Both the position numbers and the translations under genes were made by a program. The notes beneath the pieces were generated by a model, which searched no databases, was not told the origin of the DNA, and saw only the letters and a program-made list of their open reading frames with translations. This document shows positions 35,642 through 44,800 of a DNA stretch of 64,000 bases, one piece after another; position 1 is the first letter of the stretch; each line of letters opens with the position of its first letter. The stretch spans positions 7,219,501 through 7,283,500 of the forward strand of contig NZ_CP031455.1 of the NCBI RefSeq assembly GCF_003391135.1, read 5' to 3'. Source of the DNA: Streptoverticillium olivoreticuli subsp. olivoreticuli (GTDB lineage Bacteria > Actinomycetota > Actinomycetes > Streptomycetales > Streptomycetaceae).

Positions 35642-36389
35642 CGCGGCGGCGCCGGGGCCCGGGGACCGGTCCGGGGTGGAGCGCGCGTTGCTCTCCCTGC
35701 GGCCGGTCCTCGCCGCTTCCGGCGTCGCGCTCGGCGTCGCCGACGGCCCGGGGCGGCCCTTCGGGCCGGGGGAGACACAGTCGGCGTCCGCGATGCCGCC
35801 GCTCCGGCGGCGGGACTTCCTCGCCGGACGCCGCGCCGCACGGCGCGCGCTGCGCGCCGCCGGCCTTCCGGTGGGGGAGATCCTCCACGACGGGCGTCGC
35901 CCGGTCTTCCCGGAAGGCTGCGTCGGCTCGATCAGCCACTCCGGCGGCCTGGCCGTGGCCCTGGCCGCTCCGGCCTCCCGCTTCCGTGCCCTGGGGTGCG
36001 ACCTGGAACTGCGCGGACTGCCCGTGGAGGCGGCGCGCTTGGTCCTGTCGGAGGACGAGCGTGTGTGGATGGCGGGGTCGGTGCGGCAGTTGCTGTTCGC
36101 GTTCTCCGCGAAGGAGACGGCGTTCAAGGCGCTCGGGGGCGACGCGCCGTCCCGTTTGCTGGACATCGGCCTGCGGCCGGGGCGCGACGGCTTCCGCGCG
36201 TGGCCGCGCGACGTCCCGGAGCGGGTGGTGGAGGTACGGGCCCACGATGTGGCAGGCGCCGCGTTCACGTGGGCTTGTTCCCCAGCCCCGCCCCTTCCCG
36301 AAACCGGGGAGACCCCGGCCCCCCTGAAGCGGCTGCGCCGCTTGTCCTCAAACGCCGGACGGGCTGATTTCAGCCCGTCCGGCGTTTGA
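35634..36389 (+). CDS. antQ: Sfp/EntD-type phosphopantetheinyl transferase (AntQ)
   Basis: A 251-residue PPTase that converts apo carrier domains (AntG, AntC, AntD) to the holo form. The catalytic motifs are GSISHSGG near 98, the metal-binding GCDLE near 122 (usually GIDLE) and the FSAKETAFKAL box near 158. AntQ is present in the long form of antimycin clusters and absent from short ones. It starts at GTG 35634 inside antF. The domain ends near residue 220; the last 15 or so codons run into a 25-bp inverted repeat, and the TGA stop lies inside the right arm, so the C-terminus looks like accidental read-in to a terminator. Confidence 0.9.
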   Translation: MGDAAAPGPGDRSGVERALLSLRPVLAASGVALGVADGPGRPFGPGETQSASAMPPLRRRDFLAGRRAARRALRAAGLPVGEILHDGRRPVFPEGCVGSISHSGGLAVALAAPASRFRALGCDLELRGLPVEAARLVLSEDERVWMAGSVRQLLFAFSAKETAFKALGGDAPSRLLDIGLRPGRDGFRAWPRDVPERVVEVRAHDVAGAAFTWACSPAPPLPETGETPAPLKRLRRLSSNAGRADFSPSGV

Positions 36390-36394
36390 GGACA
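36343..36394. terminator. 25-bp perfect inverted repeat overlapping the antQ stop
   Basis: Bases 36343-36367 are the exact reverse complement of 36370-36394. The arm core GTCCGGCGTTTGAGGAC is a familiar Streptomyces intergenic palindrome, usually a terminator. Here it lies at the end of antQ, before the convergent antE. Confidence 0.75.
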
Positions 36395-36490
36395 GCGCGC
36401 GAAGCGTGCTTCGGGGTCTGGGGCGAAGCCCCAGTTCGGGAAGGGGCGGGGTGGGGAACAATCGCCCACCGCCCCGCACCCGGGCACGGG

Positions 36491-36509
36491 TCCGGGGCGG
36501 AGCCCCGGA
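36491..36509. terminator. Short hairpin after antE
   Basis: TCCGGGGC at 36491-36498 pairs with GCCCCGGA at 36502-36509, five bases beyond the antE stop on the minus strand. With the upstream inverted repeat it probably ends both convergent transcripts. The stretch 36395-36490 is low-complexity G/C-rich spacer with no gene. Confidence 0.55.
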
Positions 36510-36513
36510 GGGG

Positions 36514-37737
36514 TCAGGCGGTCGCGTTCACCAACACCGCCATGTTGCCCGCAGGGTGCTCATTGTCGTGGATCAACTGATGCGCCTTGCCGATCTCGTC
36601 GAAGCCGAGCGTCAGCGACAGGCAGGGGTCGATGAGGCCCTGACCGATGAGTTCGGTGACCTCGCGCGCCTCACGGGCGTTGGAGACGTGCGACCCCTGG
36701 AGCCGCTTCTGCCGCATCCACAGGAACCGCAGGTCCACATCGCCGTTGTAGCCCGTGGTGCCACCGCAGATGACGACCATGCCCGCGTTGTCGCACAGGT
36801 ACATGGACGTGGGGATGGTGTCCGCACCGGAGTGCTCCAGGACGATCCGGGGCGCCCTGCGCTCGCCGAGCACCTCCCAGAAGCGGCGGCCGAACGCGCG
36901 CGCCCCCTTGAGCCACACCTCCATGGCCGCGTCGTCGGACGTGTCCGGCAACCGGCCCCAGTGGTCGAAGTCCCGCCGGTTGATATAGCCCTTGGCGCCC
37001 AGCTCGACGCAGTACTCACCGCGCTCGTCGCTGGAGACGACCGCGACGGGTATGCCGCCCGCCCGCCGGACCAGCTGGATGGCCATGCAGCCCAGGCCGC
37101 CCGCACCGCCCCAGATCAGCACCGGGTCACCGGGCCGCACGGTGTGCGGGTCCCAGCCGAACAGCTGGCGGTACGCGGTCGCGGCGGTCGCCATGTAGCA
37201 CGCGGCCTCCGCCCAGGACAGCCGCTTCGGCTTCGGGTGGCACATGTACTCGTCCACGACCGTGAACTGGGCGAAGGAGCCGTAGTTCTCCTCGTAGCCG
37301 TACACGCTCTGCGAGGAGGAGGTGGAGGGGTCGGCACCCAGCCGGATGTCCTCGGCGCTCTCGTCCCACTGATTGGCCAGGATCACCACCTCGTCGCCGA
37401 GGGAGACGTGGCGCACGTCCTCGCCGACGGCCCACACGATGCCCGACGCGTCCGAACCACCGATGTGGAAGTCCTCCGTCGCACCGCGCCGCTGACGGGT
37501 GGCGACGACGTCGACCGGGTCACCGAGCGCGGCCCAGACGTTGTTGTAGTTCACACCGGCGGCCATCACCTTGATGAGCACCTGGCCGCGCCCGACCTCC
37601 GGCACGTCGACGACCTCCGTGCGGAAGGCGTCGATGGGCATGCCGTAACGCTCGGGCCGGATGAGCGACGCGTACATCCGCTTGGGCGCCTGCCCCAACG
37701 GGGGCGCGTCGCCGAGCTCGTAGAGGTCCTCGGTCAC
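36514..37737 (-). CDS. antE: Crotonyl-CoA carboxylase/reductase homologue (AntE)
   Basis: A 407-residue NADPH-dependent enoyl-CoA carboxylase/reductase of the medium-chain dehydrogenase family; ordinary CCRs are about 440-450, the difference lying at the N-terminus. Conserved parts are VNYNNVWAALG near 61, IGGSDASGIV near 92, YGYEENYGSFAQF near 145, the nucleotide loop IWGGAGGLG near 210, and GSHVSNAREA near 355. Of the CO2-pocket residues known in CCR, Asn, Glu and His are kept while the Phe is Tyr. It makes alkylmalonyl-CoA extenders (ethyl, butyl, hexyl and others) for the single PKS module AntD, the source of C-7 side-chain variation in antimycins. GTG 37737 overlaps the MbtH-like stop by 4 bp. 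Confidence 0.93.
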   Translation of the reverse strand: MTEDLYELGDAPPLGQAPKRMYASLIRPERYGMPIDAFRTEVVDVPEVGRGQVLIKVMAAGVNYNNVWAALGDPVDVVATRQRRGATEDFHIGGSDASGIVWAVGEDVRHVSLGDEVVILANQWDESAEDIRLGADPSTSSSQSVYGYEENYGSFAQFTVVDEYMCHPKPKRLSWAEAACYMATAATAYRQLFGWDPHTVRPGDPVLIWGGAGGLGCMAIQLVRRAGGIPVAVVSSDERGEYCVELGAKGYINRRDFDHWGRLPDTSDDAAMEVWLKGARAFGRRFWEVLGERRAPRIVLEHSGADTIPTSMYLCDNAGMVVICGGTTGYNGDVDLRFLWMRQKRLQGSHVSNAREAREVTELIGQGLIDPCLSLTLGFDEIGKAHQLIHDNEHPAGNMAVLVNATA

Positions 37738-37982
37738 TGGGGGGCTCCTGACGGTTCGGGACGGAGACCGGCGGTGTGCTCGGTCGTGCTGGTGGAGGGC
37801 GAGCAGGCGGCGGCCCGCTCCAGGTGGTCGAGACAGGCACGGTGACCGGTCGCCGGCAGGGCGACCGTCCAGCCTTCCGGTACGTCGGCGAAAGCGGGCC
37901 ACAGGGAGTGCTCCCCGGCCGCGTTCGTGAGCACCAGGTGCGACTCCTCACCCTGGCCGGGGTCCTCGAACGGACTGCGCAC
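37734..37982 (-). CDS. Divergent MbtH-like protein between antD and antE
   Basis: An 82-residue protein whose first 60 residues follow the MbtH pattern: SPFEDP near 3, HLVLTNAAGEHSLWPAF near 16, VPEGWTV near 36 and an RACLDHLE helix. The Trp-Pro and Gly-Trp cores are kept, but the usual NxEGQHS reads NAAGEHS, and the terminal WTDLRP reads TAGLRP. MbtH proteins bind and activate NRPS adenylation domains; the partner here would be AntC. GTG 37982 has GGAAAGG upstream. It lies 50 bp after antD and overlaps antE by 4 bp, so it is co-transcribed with antC-antD-antE. It has no letter in the antA-antQ scheme that I recall. Confidence 0.85.
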   Translation of the reverse strand: MRSPFEDPGQGEESHLVLTNAAGEHSLWPAFADVPEGWTVALPATGHRACLDHLERAAACSPSTSTTEHTAGLRPEPSGAPQ

Positions 37983-38032
37983 GGTTCTACCTTTCCTCGC
38001 TGTGCGTCGGTGCTGTGGTGCGTGGAGGGGCG

Positions 38033-41000
38033 TCAGCCCGCGGACGGCCGGAGCGCGTCCGCGAGGACCGCGCCGATCCGCGCGAGCGGCTCCGGCTCGG
38101 TCATCTCGTAGTGGCCGCACGCCACCGGGTGGTCCTCGACCGTGCCGCTGACGTACGCGCGCCACTCCTCGGCCTTCGCCATGGCGTCCGAGGCCCCGGC
38201 CGGGGCCTCGGGGTCACCGGCGGCCGTGAAGAACAGCACGTCGCCGTCGAAGACCTCCGGCTCGAAACCGGGCGCGATCCGCAGGTTGTTGCGCATGACC
38301 CCGGCGAGCAGGGTGGCCTCCTCCAGGGAGACGGCGGCCGTGCCGGCCTCGCCGAGCAGGGCGAGCGCCCGGGAGACGTCCAGGGTTCCGCCCTCCGGCG
38401 GCCGGAGCCCCGCGACGCGCAGCAGCAGGGCCGCCACCTGGTGCTCCGCCTGCTCCTCGGTGAGGGGCTCGACGTGCATCAGCGGGGCGTCCATCATCGC
38501 CAGCAGCTCCACCCGCTCGCCCTCCCGCCGGAGCGCGGTGGCCATCGCATGGGCCACGGCGCCGCCGTAGGACCAGCCCAGCAGCCGGTACGGGCCCTCG
38601 GGCTGCACCTCGCGCAGATGCCCGACATAGGAGTCGACCATCTCCTTCGCGTCGGCCGCCGGGGCACCGGCACCGTCCAGGCCGTGCGCCTGGATGCCGT
38701 ACACCGGCTGCCGCCCGCCCAGGTGCGTCAGCAGCCCGGAGTAGCGCCAGCCGATGCCGCCGCCGGGGTGCACGCAGAACAGCGGGCGCTGATCGCCGTC
38801 GGCGCGCAGCGGCAGCAGCGGGGCGAACGCGTCCTTCCCGGCCCCCGCGCGCCCCACCCCGTCGAGAACCCCCGCGATGGTGGGGGACGACAGCAGGGCG
38901 GCGGCCGCGATGTCCAGCCGGGAGGCGGTGCGCATGCGGCCCGCCAGCATCACGGCCCGCATGGAATCGCCGCCGAGGTCGAAGAAGTTGTCGTGGACGC
39001 CGATCCCGTCGATGCCCAGGGCCTCCTCCCAGTGCCCGGCCACGGTCCGCTCCAGCGGGGTGCGGGGGGCGACGTACTCGGCCGCCAGGTGCGGCGGCCG
39101 CGGCGCACGCCCGGAAACCCGCGCAGCGCCCGGAGCCGGGGCCGCGTCGTCCTCCGTGCGCGTACGGGGCCGGGCCGTGGGCGCGTCGATCCAGTGCCGC
39201 CGCCGGTCGAAGGCATAGCCCGGCAGCGGCACACGCCGCGCCTCCACCGGGTCACCGGCCGCGGTGAGATCCACCTCGGCACCGGCCGTCCACAGCAGGC
39301 CGAGCGCCTCCGCCAGCACCTGGCCGTCCGGGCGCTCCGCCTTGGCGTGCCGCATCGTCGCCACCGTCACCGGCGGCTCGTCGCCGAGCCGGGCCGCGGC
39401 CAGCTTGGCCAGCACGTCGCCCGGACCGATCTCCACGAGCAGCGGGTTGCCGCGCTCCCACACCGACGCGATCCCGTCGGCGAACCGCACGGTCCGCCGG
39501 GTGTGGTCGACCCAGTGCCCACGGCTCGTCGCCTGCTCGTCGGTGATCCACGTGCCCGTCACATTGGTGACGAACGGGATCCGCGGCGGCCGGAGCGTGA
39601 CCGTGGCCAGCGCGTCCTCGAAAGCGCCCAGCACGGGGTCGAGCACATGGGAGTGCGCGGCGGCCGGCATCCGCAGCCGGCGGAACGTCACCTCGTCGGC
39701 CAGCAGCCGCCGTTCCAGCTCCGCCACCGCCTCCTCCCGCCCGGCGACCGTGCACGCCGCCGGACCGTTGACGGCGGCCAGCGACAGGTCGGCGGTCAGA
39801 TAGCCGCGCAGCTCCTCCTCGCCCAGCGCCACCCCGACGGTGGCACCGCCCGCCGAGGCGATCAGCCGGATCCGCTCGGCGACCAGCGGCAGCATCTCCT
39901 CCAGGGACATCACCCCCGCCAGCGTGGCCGCCGTGTACTCGCCCAGCGAGTGCCCGATCAGCGCGTCCGGGCGCACCCCCTGCTCCATGAGGGTCACGGC
40001 GAGGGCGTACTCGGTGACGACCAGTGCCAGGAACGCGTCGACGCTGCCGGGGTCGGCGTGCTCGTACAGCGCCGTCCGCAGATCGCGGCCCAGGACGGGC
40101 CGCAGGATCGCGGCACAGCGGTCGACGGCGTCCCGGTAGACCGGGTGGTCGCGGTAGAGCTCCGCGCCCATCCCCACGTACTGTGTGCCGCCGCCCGGCA
40201 GCAGGAACGCGACGGCCGGGGCGCTGCCGTCCCGCACCTCCGGTCGCACGGGCACCGGGTGACCCAGGACCCGTACCGCGTCCGCGGTGGTCCGGGCGAC
40301 CACCGCGGCCCGGTGGGGCATCGCGGGCAGGAACGTCCGCAGCGAGTGGGCGACTTCGGCCAGAGCGAGGTCCGGGCGGGCCGCCAGGTGCCGCCCGAGA
40401 TTGCCCGCCTGCCCCTGGAGGGCGGCCGGTGTACGGGCCGACAGCGGCAGCACCCGCCAGCGCGGCTCCTCGTCCTCGCGGGGCGTCCCTGAGTCCGTGG
40501 GCGGCGCCTCCTCCAGGATGACGTGGGCGTTGGTGCCGCCGACGCCGAAGGCGCTGACCGCGGCCCGGCGCGGCTGTGCGCCGGCCTCCCAGTCCTCCAG
40601 CTCCGTCGGCACCCGGAAGGGGCCCGAAGCGAAGTCGATCAGCGGGTTCGGCGCGTCGAAGTGCAGGCTCGGCGGGATCTGCCGGTGCTCCAGGGCCAGC
40701 ACGGACTTGATGAACCCGGCGATCCCGGCGGCCGCGCCGAGGTGACCGATGTTCGTCTTCACCGACCCCAGCGCGCAGAACTGCCGCTCGTCCGTGCTCT
40801 CCCGGAACGCCCGGGTCAGCGCGGTCACCTCGATCGGGTCGCCGATCCGGGTGGCCGTGCCGTGCGCCTCCACGAACCCGATCGAGTCCGCGCCGACCCC
40901 GGCCGCCGCCTGCGCGGCCAGGATCGCCTCGGCCTGCCCCTCGGGGCTCGGCGCGGTGAAACCCACCTTCCGGCGGCCGTCGTTGTTGATCGCCGAACCC

Positions 41001-41827
41001 TTGACGACGGCCCGGATCCGGTCACCGTCGGCCAGCGCGTCCTCCAGCCGCTTGAGCACCACCGCGCCCACACCGTCACCCGACGACGTGCCCGCGGCGT
41101 CCGCCGCGAAGGCGCGGCAGCGCCCGTCCGGCGAGAACGGCCCGCCCGGCACGTGCCGGTAGCCGAGCATCGCCGACGGATTGAGCGACACGGCCCCCGC
41201 CAGCGCCACGTCGCACTTGTAGTCGATGAGGTCCTGGCAGGCCGTGTGGATGGCGACCAGGGCCGTGGAACACGCCGTCTGCAACGACAGGCTCGGCCCC
41301 GTCAGCCCCAGCTCGTAGGAGATCCGGGTGGCCAGCGCGCCCAGCGAGTTGCTCGTCGCCGCGTGCACCAGGGCCACCGACGCGCTCTGCCCCGCGAACC
41401 GCGGATGGACGTGTCCCGGGTAGTACCGGCTGTCACCGGCACCCGCGTACACCCCGACCTGCTGCTCGCCGTGGCCGCCCGCGTAACCCGCGTCCTCCAT
41501 CGCGTGGTAGGCGCTCTCCAGCAGCAGCCGCTGCTGGGGGTCGACGAGTTCGGCCTCGGCGGGGCTGTAGCCGAAGAACGCGGAGTCGAAGCGGTCGATG
41601 CCCTCGATGACGGACGCCATCCGCACCAGGTCCGGGTCGTCCAGGTCCGCCGGGTCGCCGCCCGCCGCCAGGAACTCCTCGTCACCGACGGGCCGGACCG
41701 ACTCCCGCCCGGCGGCCAGGTTCTCCCAGAACTCCTCGACCGAGTCGGCTCCGGGGAAGCGCCCCGCCATGCCGATGACCGCGATGGCCGGATCGGCCCC
41801 GTACTCGGTCTCTGCTGTCTCATCCAT
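38033..41827 (-). CDS. antD: Antimycin PKS module KS-AT-ACP-TE (AntD)
   Basis: A single-module PKS of 1264 residues. KS: active Cys near 188 (LQTACSTALV), His in VEAHGTAT and NIGHLG. AT: GHSLGE near 625; the specificity window reads AAAHSH instead of HAFH or YASH, fitting a broad alkylmalonyl pocket. ACP: Ser near 954 in LGGDSMRA. TE: GWSYGG, Ser near 1086. There is no reductive domain, so the keto group is left for AntM. It extends the lactyl-threonyl-aminosalicylyl chain from AntC by one alkylmalonyl unit from AntE, and the TE closes the nine-membered dilactone. ATG 41827 overlaps the antC stop by 8 bp. Confidence 0.95.
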   Translation of the reverse strand: MDETAETEYGADPAIAVIGMAGRFPGADSVEEFWENLAAGRESVRPVGDEEFLAAGGDPADLDDPDLVRMASVIEGIDRFDSAFFGYSPAEAELVDPQQRLLLESAYHAMEDAGYAGGHGEQQVGVYAGAGDSRYYPGHVHPRFAGQSASVALVHAATSNSLGALATRISYELGLTGPSLSLQTACSTALVAIHTACQDLIDYKCDVALAGAVSLNPSAMLGYRHVPGGPFSPDGRCRAFAADAAGTSSGDGVGAVVLKRLEDALADGDRIRAVVKGSAINNDGRRKVGFTAPSPEGQAEAILAAQAAAGVGADSIGFVEAHGTATRIGDPIEVTALTRAFRESTDERQFCALGSVKTNIGHLGAAAGIAGFIKSVLALEHRQIPPSLHFDAPNPLIDFASGPFRVPTELEDWEAGAQPRRAAVSAFGVGGTNAHVILEEAPPTDSGTPREDEEPRWRVLPLSARTPAALQGQAGNLGRHLAARPDLALAEVAHSLRTFLPAMPHRAAVVARTTADAVRVLGHPVPVRPEVRDGSAPAVAFLLPGGGTQYVGMGAELYRDHPVYRDAVDRCAAILRPVLGRDLRTALYEHADPGSVDAFLALVVTEYALAVTLMEQGVRPDALIGHSLGEYTAATLAGVMSLEEMLPLVAERIRLIASAGGATVGVALGEEELRGYLTADLSLAAVNGPAACTVAGREEAVAELERRLLADEVTFRRLRMPAAAHSHVLDPVLGAFEDALATVTLRPPRIPFVTNVTGTWITDEQATSRGHWVDHTRRTVRFADGIASVWERGNPLLVEIGPGDVLAKLAAARLGDEPPVTVATMRHAKAERPDGQVLAEALGLLWTAGAEVDLTAAGDPVEARRVPLPGYAFDRRRHWIDAPTARPRTRTEDDAAPAPGAARVSGRAPRPPHLAAEYVAPRTPLERTVAGHWEEALGIDGIGVHDNFFDLGGDSMRAVMLAGRMRTASRLDIAAAALLSSPTIAGVLDGVGRAGAGKDAFAPLLPLRADGDQRPLFCVHPGGGIGWRYSGLLTHLGGRQPVYGIQAHGLDGAGAPAADAKEMVDSYVGHLREVQPEGPYRLLGWSYGGAVAHAMATALRREGERVELLAMMDAPLMHVEPLTEEQAEHQVAALLLRVAGLRPPEGGTLDVSRALALLGEAGTAAVSLEEATLLAGVMRNNLRIAPGFEPEVFDGDVLFFTAAGDPEAPAGASDAMAKAEEWRAYVSGTVEDHPVACGHYEMTEPEPLARIGAVLADALRPSAG

Positions 41828-44800
41828 CGTTGCGGGGCCCCTTGTTCTTGGTGTTCTTGGTGGTACGGCGGGCCCGCGCGGCCCGCTGCCGCTCCGCCTG
41901 CTGACGGGCCCGGTCCAGACCGGTCGCGGGCGCGGCCGCCGCCGGTGCGTCCTCGGCCGGGCCGGCCGCCGTCGCCCCGACACCCGCCCGGGCGAGGTGC
42001 TTCGCCAGCGCCCTGACGGTGGGGTGGCCGAAGAGGTCCACGACCGTCAGGTCGCAGCCCAGCTCCTGGTTGACCGTCGTCTGGGCCCGCACCAGCAGCA
42101 GCGAATGGCCACCGAGGTCGAAGAAGTTCTCCTCCACCCCCACGTGGTCACGGCCCAGGACCCGGCACCAGATCGCGGCCAGCGACTCCTCCAGGCGGCG
42201 CACCCCGTCGGAGCCCGTGTCCGCAGGGCCCCCGGCGGACACGGCCGACGCACCGGCCGCCCGCAGCACCCACGCGCCGTCCGCGCCGCAGGCACGCGCC
42301 GCGGCCTCCGCGGCCCGGTACAGGGCACCGAGATCGGCACTGTCCTCCAGCGCCACCCGGCCCGCGAGCCGGTGCACACCACGCGCCGGGGCCACCACGT
42401 GGCCGCGCACCCAGGGCGCGCCCCGGTCGGCGCCGATCAGCACGTGCGGCTCGTCGAGCGTCCGCACCAGGTCGAAGGAGCGCAGGGCCCCGGCCGCGTC
42501 CAGCACGCGGTAACCCCGCGCCTCCGTCAGGGCCTTGAGACCGTAGCCCTCGCTCATGCCCAGCTCGTCCCACATGCTCCAGGCCAGGCTGTGCGCGTCG
42601 AGACCGGCGTGCCGCTGATGCGCGGCCAGGGCGTCGAGGAAGGCGTTCGCCGCGGAGTAGGCACCGCTCATGGACCCGCCGAAGAACCCGTTGACCGAGG
42701 AGAACGAATCGAACGACGTCGCCCCGAGCTCCAGAGCCAGCCGGTGCAGGACCCAGCCGCCGGTGACCTTCGCGGCCAGCGCGGCCCGCCACTGCGCGGT
42801 GCCGTAATCGGTCACGGCCCGCTGGTCGAAGTCGCCCGCGAGGTGCAGCACCCCGGCCAGCGGCACCGACCACTCGCCGGACGCCTTGTCCACCGCCGCG
42901 CGCACCTGGCCCGGATCGGTGATGTCGGCCGCCTCGTAGCGGACCTCACCCAGCTCCCGCAGGCTCCGGAACGCCGCGATGCGGCGGGCGAGGCCACCGC
43001 CCTCGGCGACCCGCGCGTCCCAGGTGTGCTCGTCGGGCAGCCCGGTGCGCCCGAGGAGCAGCAGCCGGGTGCCGGGCGTCGTCTTCAGCAGGTGCTCCGC
43101 GAGGCGCACCGCCACCCCGCCGAGCCCACCGCTGATCAGCTGGAACCCTTCGGCGACCGGCCGTGCGGCACGCGGCAGCGGGTCGGGCAGCGGAGCCAGC
43201 CGGCGCACCCAGCGGTCGCCGTCACGGTAGGCCACCTCGGCATCGGCCGGCGGCACCGCGATCTCGGCGAGCAGCAGAGCGGCCGTCTCCCGCGCGTCCC
43301 CGGCGGGCAGGTCCAGCCGAGCCGTCCGCAACCAGGGCAGCTCCTCGCGCAGGCTCTTGAGCAGACCGCCGGCCGCGGCGTGCGCGTACGGGACGCCGTC
43401 GCCGTCCACCACCCGGTGGCCGCCCGCGCCGACGAGGTACAGGGCGACCTGCCGGTCGCCGGTGTGCCGGGCCGTCAGCGCCTGCGCCAGGCACAGCAGG
43501 CTGTCGGCGCCGTCCCGCTGCGCGTCGAGGAGCTCCTCGACGCTGCCGGGCTCGCCCGGCGGGGCACCGAAGACACCCAGGTGGACGACCGTGTCCACCG
43601 GCCGCCCGTCCGCCGCCAGGGCGTCGAGCAGCAGCCCGTGGTCCTCCGCGGAGTCGATGCGGACCCGGTACCGCGCGGCGTCCACCCGGGCGAACTCCCC
43701 GCCCCCGGTGACGACCGTGCACAGCGAACCCGCCGCGCGCAGCCCCGCGGCCACCGCCTCCGCCACCCCGGCGGCCGCGGCGTGCCGCCCCGCGAGCACC
43801 AGCGTGTGCCCCGCCGCACCGGACGGCCGGTGCAGATGCCCAGCCCGCTGCCACACCGGGCGCAGGAACCAGTCCGGCACGGTCGCCGAGGTGCCCAGCA
43901 GGATCTCCGACGCCTGCGCCGGCCGGTCGAACTCGCCCGCCTCGAACCGCTTCCGCAGCTGCGTCCGCTGGATCTTGCCGATCTCCGTCTTGGGGATCGT
44001 CACCGCCTCGACCGGCACCAGATGGGCCGGGCTGACCCCGATCTCCCGGGTCACCTTGCCGCGGATCGCCCGCAGCGCCCGCGCCACGTCCTGACCGGGC
44101 TCCAGGTGGAAGAACAGTGCGAGCTCGTCCGTGCTCGCCGTCGGGTCGCTGCGCACCGCCACGGCGGCGGTGAAGCTCCGCACGACGTAGGGCAGTTCCT
44201 CGACACAGGTCTCTATCTCATGGCTGTAGTGGTTGACGCCGTTGACGATGATGACGTCCTTGGCGCGGCCGGTGATGTACATCTCCCCGGCGCGCAGGAA
44301 CGCAAGGTCACCGGTCTCGAACCAGCCCTCCGGGGTGAAGGACTCGGCGTTCGCCTTGTCGTTGTCGTGGTAGCCGCCGGTCACCGTCGTGCCGCGCACC
44401 TGGAGGCGCCCCACGGTGCCCTCCGCCACGACCTGGTCCCCGTCGTCCACGATCCGCATCGAGAAGCCCGGGTAGGGCAGCCCGCAGCTGACGAACAGCT
44501 CCTCCCCGTCCGGCGCCTCGGCGGGCAGCACGGTGTCCGTCACCACCGACGAGGTCTCCGACATGCCCCAGCACGGGTGCATGACGTCCTGCGGCATCCC
44601 GAACGGCTTGAGGGTCTTCAAGAAGCCCCGCGCCGTCGCCGCGACGACCACCTCGCCCGCGTTCATCACCAGCCGCACCGGCGAGAGGTCCCACCGGCGG
44701 TCACCCATCCGGTGCGCCTGCTCGGTCACGAGGCCGAACGCGAAGTTGGGCGCCCAGATGACGCTGGCCCGGTGCCGGTCGGCGACGTCCATCCAGCGCA

